NCBI RefSeq assembly: GCF_965363235.1 | Contig: NC_134845.1 | Span: 25,546,524-25,610,523 of the forward strand | Direction: 5' to 3' | Length of the DNA: 64,000 nt | Origin: Mytilus galloprovincialis | Taxonomy: Eukaryota; Mollusca; Bivalvia; Mytilida; Mytilidae | Shown: piece after piece, positions 60,201-64,000 of the stretch | Position numbering within the stretch: the first letter of the stretch is position 1 | Layout: each line of letters starts with the position of its first letter | Notes under the pieces: model-generated | Seen by the model: the letters and a program-made list of their open reading frames with translations, nothing else | Databases searched by the model: none | Told to the model about the DNA's origin: nothing | Program-made: the position numbers and the translations under genes

Positions 60201-63200
60201 TCGCGGTGAGAACGTGGTATAATCGTAGCGGGATCTTTGTAGAAGCGTAGAGAGGACAATATATTAAATTTAAAGCTATTAGTTTGTAATCCGTTAGATT
60301 TGTAGTCACAGCACTGCGGTATATATTTATTTCTGAGGACTTTAATTTCCTGTTTTTTTGGCATATAAAGATATACTGAATTTCGTCTCCTACTCCATCT
60401 CACAGAGATGACTAATTCTTCATTTGATTGTATCACATACTAATATAATGTTATGTCCCCACACCCAACACCAGTACTGATGTTTTTGTATTACTATATT
60501 TTAGGTGGATTAGCAGCTGTTATTTTCACAGATACTCTACAGACAATTATAATGTTAACAGGAGCCATATCTCTTTCTGTTCTAGGTTAGTTATCTGATA
60601 AAAAAACGACATAAATATGTGCCTTAATCAATATCAATATTTGCCTTAATCAAACATTTTGTTTTATATTTGATAACTACCCCCACGCCTGTCCTAAATC
60701 AAAATTTAAAAATTCCATAAATTCACATTTTAGATTAGATGCTGTTTTATAACAGTCGAATAATGTTTTTTTTTAGGAAATTAAAACATCACTTGATAAA
60801 TTTCGTGCCATCATCAAACTGCAATATTTGAAAGCCATGGATATGAAGTTAAGATATGTAAAAAAAAGTTCGGAGCACTAGGACATAAATGACTCCCTAT
60901 AAGAAGAAGAAGAACAATTAAAGTTCTTAAAGTATAACAAAAATAAAAACCAAGTTCATCTTAGGTTAACTTTGACTCAGACGGTTGGAATAACACATAC
61001 ATCACGCTGAAACTGGCAAAAGTGTGATTGAAAATGTAAAACACTTATAGATCTACCTGAGTAAAGAAGTAAAAAAGTAAAACATTTTGCATCGAGCACG
61101 AAAACATTAGACCTATATAATAATAAAGGAACGGTTTAATTGGATAAAATTGCAGCATACAATTTCACAACAAAAGAAAGTTAATTCAAAGAGTAAAATC
61201 ACAAAAATACTAAACTCCGAGAGAAATTCAAAACAGAAAGTCCCAAATCAAATGACAAAATCAAATGATAAACACATCCAATACAGTCTTTCCTATTGGA
61301 ACTGTTTTACACCAGTCATGTTGTGGCCCTTTATTTGTTGCTGTTGTATATGAGTCAATGCTCTGTGTTGAAGGTCGCACCTTCACCTATAATAGCATAC
61401 CTTTTGTACATTGTGACTTGAATAGAGAGTTGTTTCATTAGCACTCATACCACATATTCTTATTTATAGTTAATGTTTTCTTTATACGCTAGGATTTATT
61501 AAAGTTGGAGGAATAAATGGATTAATACCTAAATATATGGATGCAATACCCGACAGTTTACGTTACGCAGATAGTTTTAATACATCATCAAACATTACTT
61601 CAAATTTCACAAGTCACTGTGGATACCCAAGGCTTGACTCTTTTCATATCATCCGTAATCCAGTAGACTCTGATCTGCCATGGCCAGGACTTCTGATCAG
61701 AAGTACTTTTATATCTACATGGTATTGGTGTGCTGACCAGGTAAGGACACATTAAACTTGTTTTCTTTATTAAATAGCTTTCTGCTCTTTGGTCGGGGTT
61801 TTGTCTCTTTAACGACATTTCCAATTTCCATTCACAATTTTATTTTAAATATAATTATGAACTCATTCAAAATTTGAACTGTGTGTTAAAAAGGAAATTA
61901 AAAGACTCGAACTATTTGATGAATGTAAATAATGTATAGTACAATGTAAATAATGTATAGTACAATGTAAATAATATATAGTACAATGTAAATAATATAT
62001 AGTACAATGTAAATAATGTATAGTACAATGTAAATAATATATAGTACAATGTAAATAATATATAGTACAATGTAAATAATGTATAGTACAATGTAAATAA
62101 TGTATAGTACAATGTAAATGAAGAGCTAGGAAGTATTTTCCAAATAAACAGAGTAAATCCGAGCAAACATATTATGAAGAAAATCACATTTTCTTGTAAC
62201 AACCTTCATTCTGTATTAAACTTCACTACATAATACTAGTCTCATGTACATCAACCCATGATAATGTATGCCTTTGAAAAACCTTTACTGTGAAAGTATA
62301 AAGAATACAAAACTCATAATTAAAGTGCAAAGCTACACGACAACGCCGTTGCTATTTTTTTTTTATTAAATATGTTACACATAAACATTCATAAACACAT
62401 ATGCATATATATATATTATACACAACTATATACTTCACTCAATATAATACCAAAAAGAAAAACAACCCTCCAGTCCTATCAATCCTATATATCTTATAAA
62501 TAATTAATAAAGGGGGACTAATTTAAGAAATTAAAATTTACCAAGTGTTTAAAGGAGAACCGATCGCTTTGGCGCTGTCGTGCTGAATGACATAAACCCC
62601 CGTTTCGGGAAACAGACCGCACGATAGGTACGACACCGATATATATACATCATGAAAAGACAAGAGAAAATCATTTCACTCTAATTCACTACGTTCAACC
62701 GTACATGTATGAAATTATATTGATCTTTACAACAGAACGATGAACATAAACTCACCACAGTTTAAATAAATATCAGTTCCTTAGTTATCCGGTGTGGATA
62801 GTTTTCTTCTCAGACTTGTTTAATCATTTGAAATATCCCAGTTGCTTTCAACACCTTCTTTAAGGCGGAATCTAATAACGTTTCGCGTGTGACGATTTTC
62901 ATTAGATAATTTTTTGCATATACTTTTGCTCCTAGTTTGTATTGTGTTTCACAGGTAATTGTACAACGAGCATTAGCTGCCAAAAATATTGGTCATGCCA
63001 GAGGAGCCACCTTAATGGCGGGGTATTTGAAGTTTCTACCACTGTTCCTGATAATAATGCCAGGAATGATAAGCCGTGTGTTGTTTACAGGTAACGGAAA
63101 TGTTTCTGGTATCAGACTTACACGAATCGTTCTGCAGCGTGAATATAAAAAAGAAGATGTGGTTTGAATGCCAATAATACAACTCTCCACGAGAGACAAA

Positions 63201-63700
63201 TTGATACAGAAATTAACACTAGGTTACCGTACGATCCTCAATAATAACCAAAGCCAATATACATTGGTTAATGCTCATTTCTGAGTTTTATTTCATCATT
63301 CCTACTTCTACCAGGTTAAGGGACAAATTCCAATTATAAACGAAATTGGAACTGCCCTAAATATTAGTTCTGTATCTTGCAACACAGAACGTTTCTCGTC
63401 GTTAATTCCATTTTTGAATAAAATAAAATTGATGGTATTGAAGGCAAGAATTATGTACAAGGTTTTTAGTATACATTATACAAAATCTCAGATGTCAAGG
63501 GTTAACTTGAACTACACAAAATTACAAACAAACACAATCAACTGTCGATCTAAAATGAGCATCATTGTTAATATATATTTATGCATTTACAGAGGATGTA
63601 GCCTGTCATGACCCGGAAACGTGTATCCGAGTTTGTGATAACCCAGTTGGATGTTCAAATGTTGCATATCCTAAACTTATTCTAGGACTTGCCCCGACTG
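54241..63700 (+). CDS. SLC5 family sodium/solute (SGLT-type) cotransporter, exons 1-10, 3' end off window
   Basis: Exons: 54241-54321, 54927-54998, 55603-55707, 56527-56586, 56962-57066, 57452-57557, 60505-60585, 61493-61740, 62955-63090, 63593-63700; 1102 nt, about 367 of the usual ~660 residues. All junctions are GT-AG with consistent phases. SGLT signatures: [37 protein letters not shown] (includes the His that contacts sugar in SGLT1), [50 protein letters not shown], and [20 protein letters not shown]. Exon 8 carries a loop with three N-glycosylation sequons (NTS, NIT, NFT). Members move sugars, inositol or related solutes with sodium across the plasma membrane through a LeuT-type fold. 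Substrate cannot be settled because the second half is missing. Starting at ATG 54,241 gives the usual N-terminus before the first membrane helix. Confidence 0.93.
58130..58850. mobile_element. TIR element with degenerate CCGATT-type body, 8-bp target duplication
   Basis: The ends AGTGGTCACACATTCACGAT and ATCGGCAATGTGTGAACCCC are imperfect inverted repeats. Flanks ATTAAACT (58,122-58,129) and ATTAAACA (58,851-58,858) form an 8-bp duplication with one mismatch. The body is full of short words (TCCCGATT, GATTACAAT, GGACC) on both strands. No transposase. Located in intron 6 of the SLC5 gene. Confidence 0.7.
58954..60256. mobile_element. 1.3-kb TIR element, CCACGATC-word body, copy 2 (one end lost)
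   Basis: Inverted orientation relative to 30,510-31,962. It begins CAGTCCCACTAGGCCACGAT and shares the right arm, the core (including CCACCAAACTC/AAGATGTCGGACCGACCAAT-type sequence in reverse) and the embedded family B piece, here at 59,530-59,745. The opposite end lacks about 100 bp, including the TIR. Located in intron 6 of the SLC5 gene. Confidence 0.7.
59530..59745 (+). repeat. dispersed repeat family B, nested plus copy
   Basis: GACCGTTAGTTTTCCCGTTT, GTGTTGAAGGCCGTACC, CATTGGCACTCATACCACAT. It sits at the same place within the TIR element as the minus copy at 31,175-31,400 does in the other element. Confidence 0.65.
61310..61470 (+). repeat. dispersed repeat family B, 3' fragment
   Basis: CTGTGTTGAAGGTCGCACC and GCACTCATACCACATATTCT; preceded at 61,190-61,270 by a short family G piece (CAAAAATACTAAACTCCGAG). 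Intronic in the SLC5 gene. Confidence 0.55.
61922..62120 (+). repeat. 21-bp tandem repeat, 9 full copies
   Basis: Unit AATGTAAATAATRTATAGTA plus C, with G or A at the twelfth base; nine contiguous copies and a partial tenth. Because 21 is a multiple of three, the minus strand stays open, which is not evidence of coding. Intronic. Confidence 0.95.
63145..63260 (-). repeat. dispersed repeat family B, short minus fragment
   Basis: GAAGATGTGGTTTGAATGCC, ACAACTCTCCACGAGAGAC and GGTTACCGTACGATCCTCAA. It lies just after exon 9 of the SLC5 gene. Confidence 0.55.
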
Positions 63701-63730
63701 GTAATATATTGTAGTTAAAATAAGCTTTTT

Positions 63731-63890
63731 CACTTTTTTGGTCTTTTGGAAAATGTTGTTTGTGCTGTATATAGACCCTCTACAACGAAATTTATGTTAC
63801 ATGCACACGAATAAAAATTGCATTTTTTTATCCAACGCAATCATAGTTTGAACATTGTTTTCAATTTAGACTTGTTTATAGTTATAGTAG
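63731..63890 (+). repeat. dispersed repeat family I, copy 2
   Basis: GGTCTTTTGGAAAATGTTGT to TCCAACGCAATCATAG, matching 36,935-37,095. Directly follows exon 10 of the SLC5 gene. Confidence 0.65.
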
Positions 63891-64000
63891 ATAAACCATT
63901 ATATGTCTATCAATATAATCTGACTTTGTTAAAAAAACACAGAGACGAATTTAAATATACAATACACTGTTTTTGGGGAAAGACGGCTTCAAGCCGTCAA

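Noticed and set aside
61922-62120. CRISPR-like repeat array
   Set aside because: The units are contiguous with no unique spacers, in an animal genome; a simple tandem repeat.
61912-62202. 96-codon minus-strand frame with YTLF/YILF repeats
   Set aside because: Produced by the 21-bp tandem array inside an SLC5 intron.

Overview
The window looks like nuclear DNA of a bivalve mollusc, most likely a marine mussel (Mytilidae). The DNA is AT-rich, the exons are short with GT-AG introns, HSPA12-type HSP70 genes and a Mab-21/cGAS-like gene are present, and the intergenic space and introns are packed with short dispersed repeats, fold-back MITEs and degenerate minisatellites. The organism call is inference from gene families and repeat style; no ribosomal or mitochondrial marker is present. 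No bacterial operon, CRISPR array or rRNA gene was seen.

Layout. (1) 1-5.8 kb, minus strand: the 5' part (three coding exons) of an HSPA12-like HSP70 ATPase gene that runs off the left edge. (2) 5.8-18.5 kb: gene-poor, with fold-back MITEs, dispersed repeats, a 1.4 kb 37-bp minisatellite, LINE remnants and a TIR element. (3) 18.5-41.6 kb, plus strand: thirteen exons that splice in frame into one predicted 1196-residue protein: four CARD-like death-fold modules, an alpha/beta module resembling TRADD-N between the second and third, a linker, and a complete HSPA12-type ATPase. This death-fold/HSP70 chimera is the main discovery candidate. (4) 41.6-47.4 kb: repeats and nested MITEs. (5) 47,454-49,610, plus strand: a single-exon 718-residue Mab-21/cGAS-like receptor with intact nucleotidyltransferase motifs and a TPR-like C-terminus. 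(6) 49.6-51.7 kb: a broken Penelope-like reverse-transcriptase element between ~105-bp direct repeats that duplicate the region carrying the cGLR poly(A) signal. (7) 54.2-63.7 kb and beyond the right edge, plus strand: ten exons of an SLC5/SGLT sodium-solute cotransporter, with large TIR elements in its sixth intron.

How the genes may work together: a cGAS-like nucleotidyltransferase lies directly downstream, in the same orientation, of a CARD-rich protein carrying an ATPase. Both architectures are typical of innate immune sensing or signalling, so this part of the window may be an immune neighbourhood. That is inference from domains and proximity only. The SLC5 gene looks like an ordinary neighbour. 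Exon structures were read by eye from splice signals, frame and phase; the whole fusion reading frame closes exactly (3591 nt including stop).
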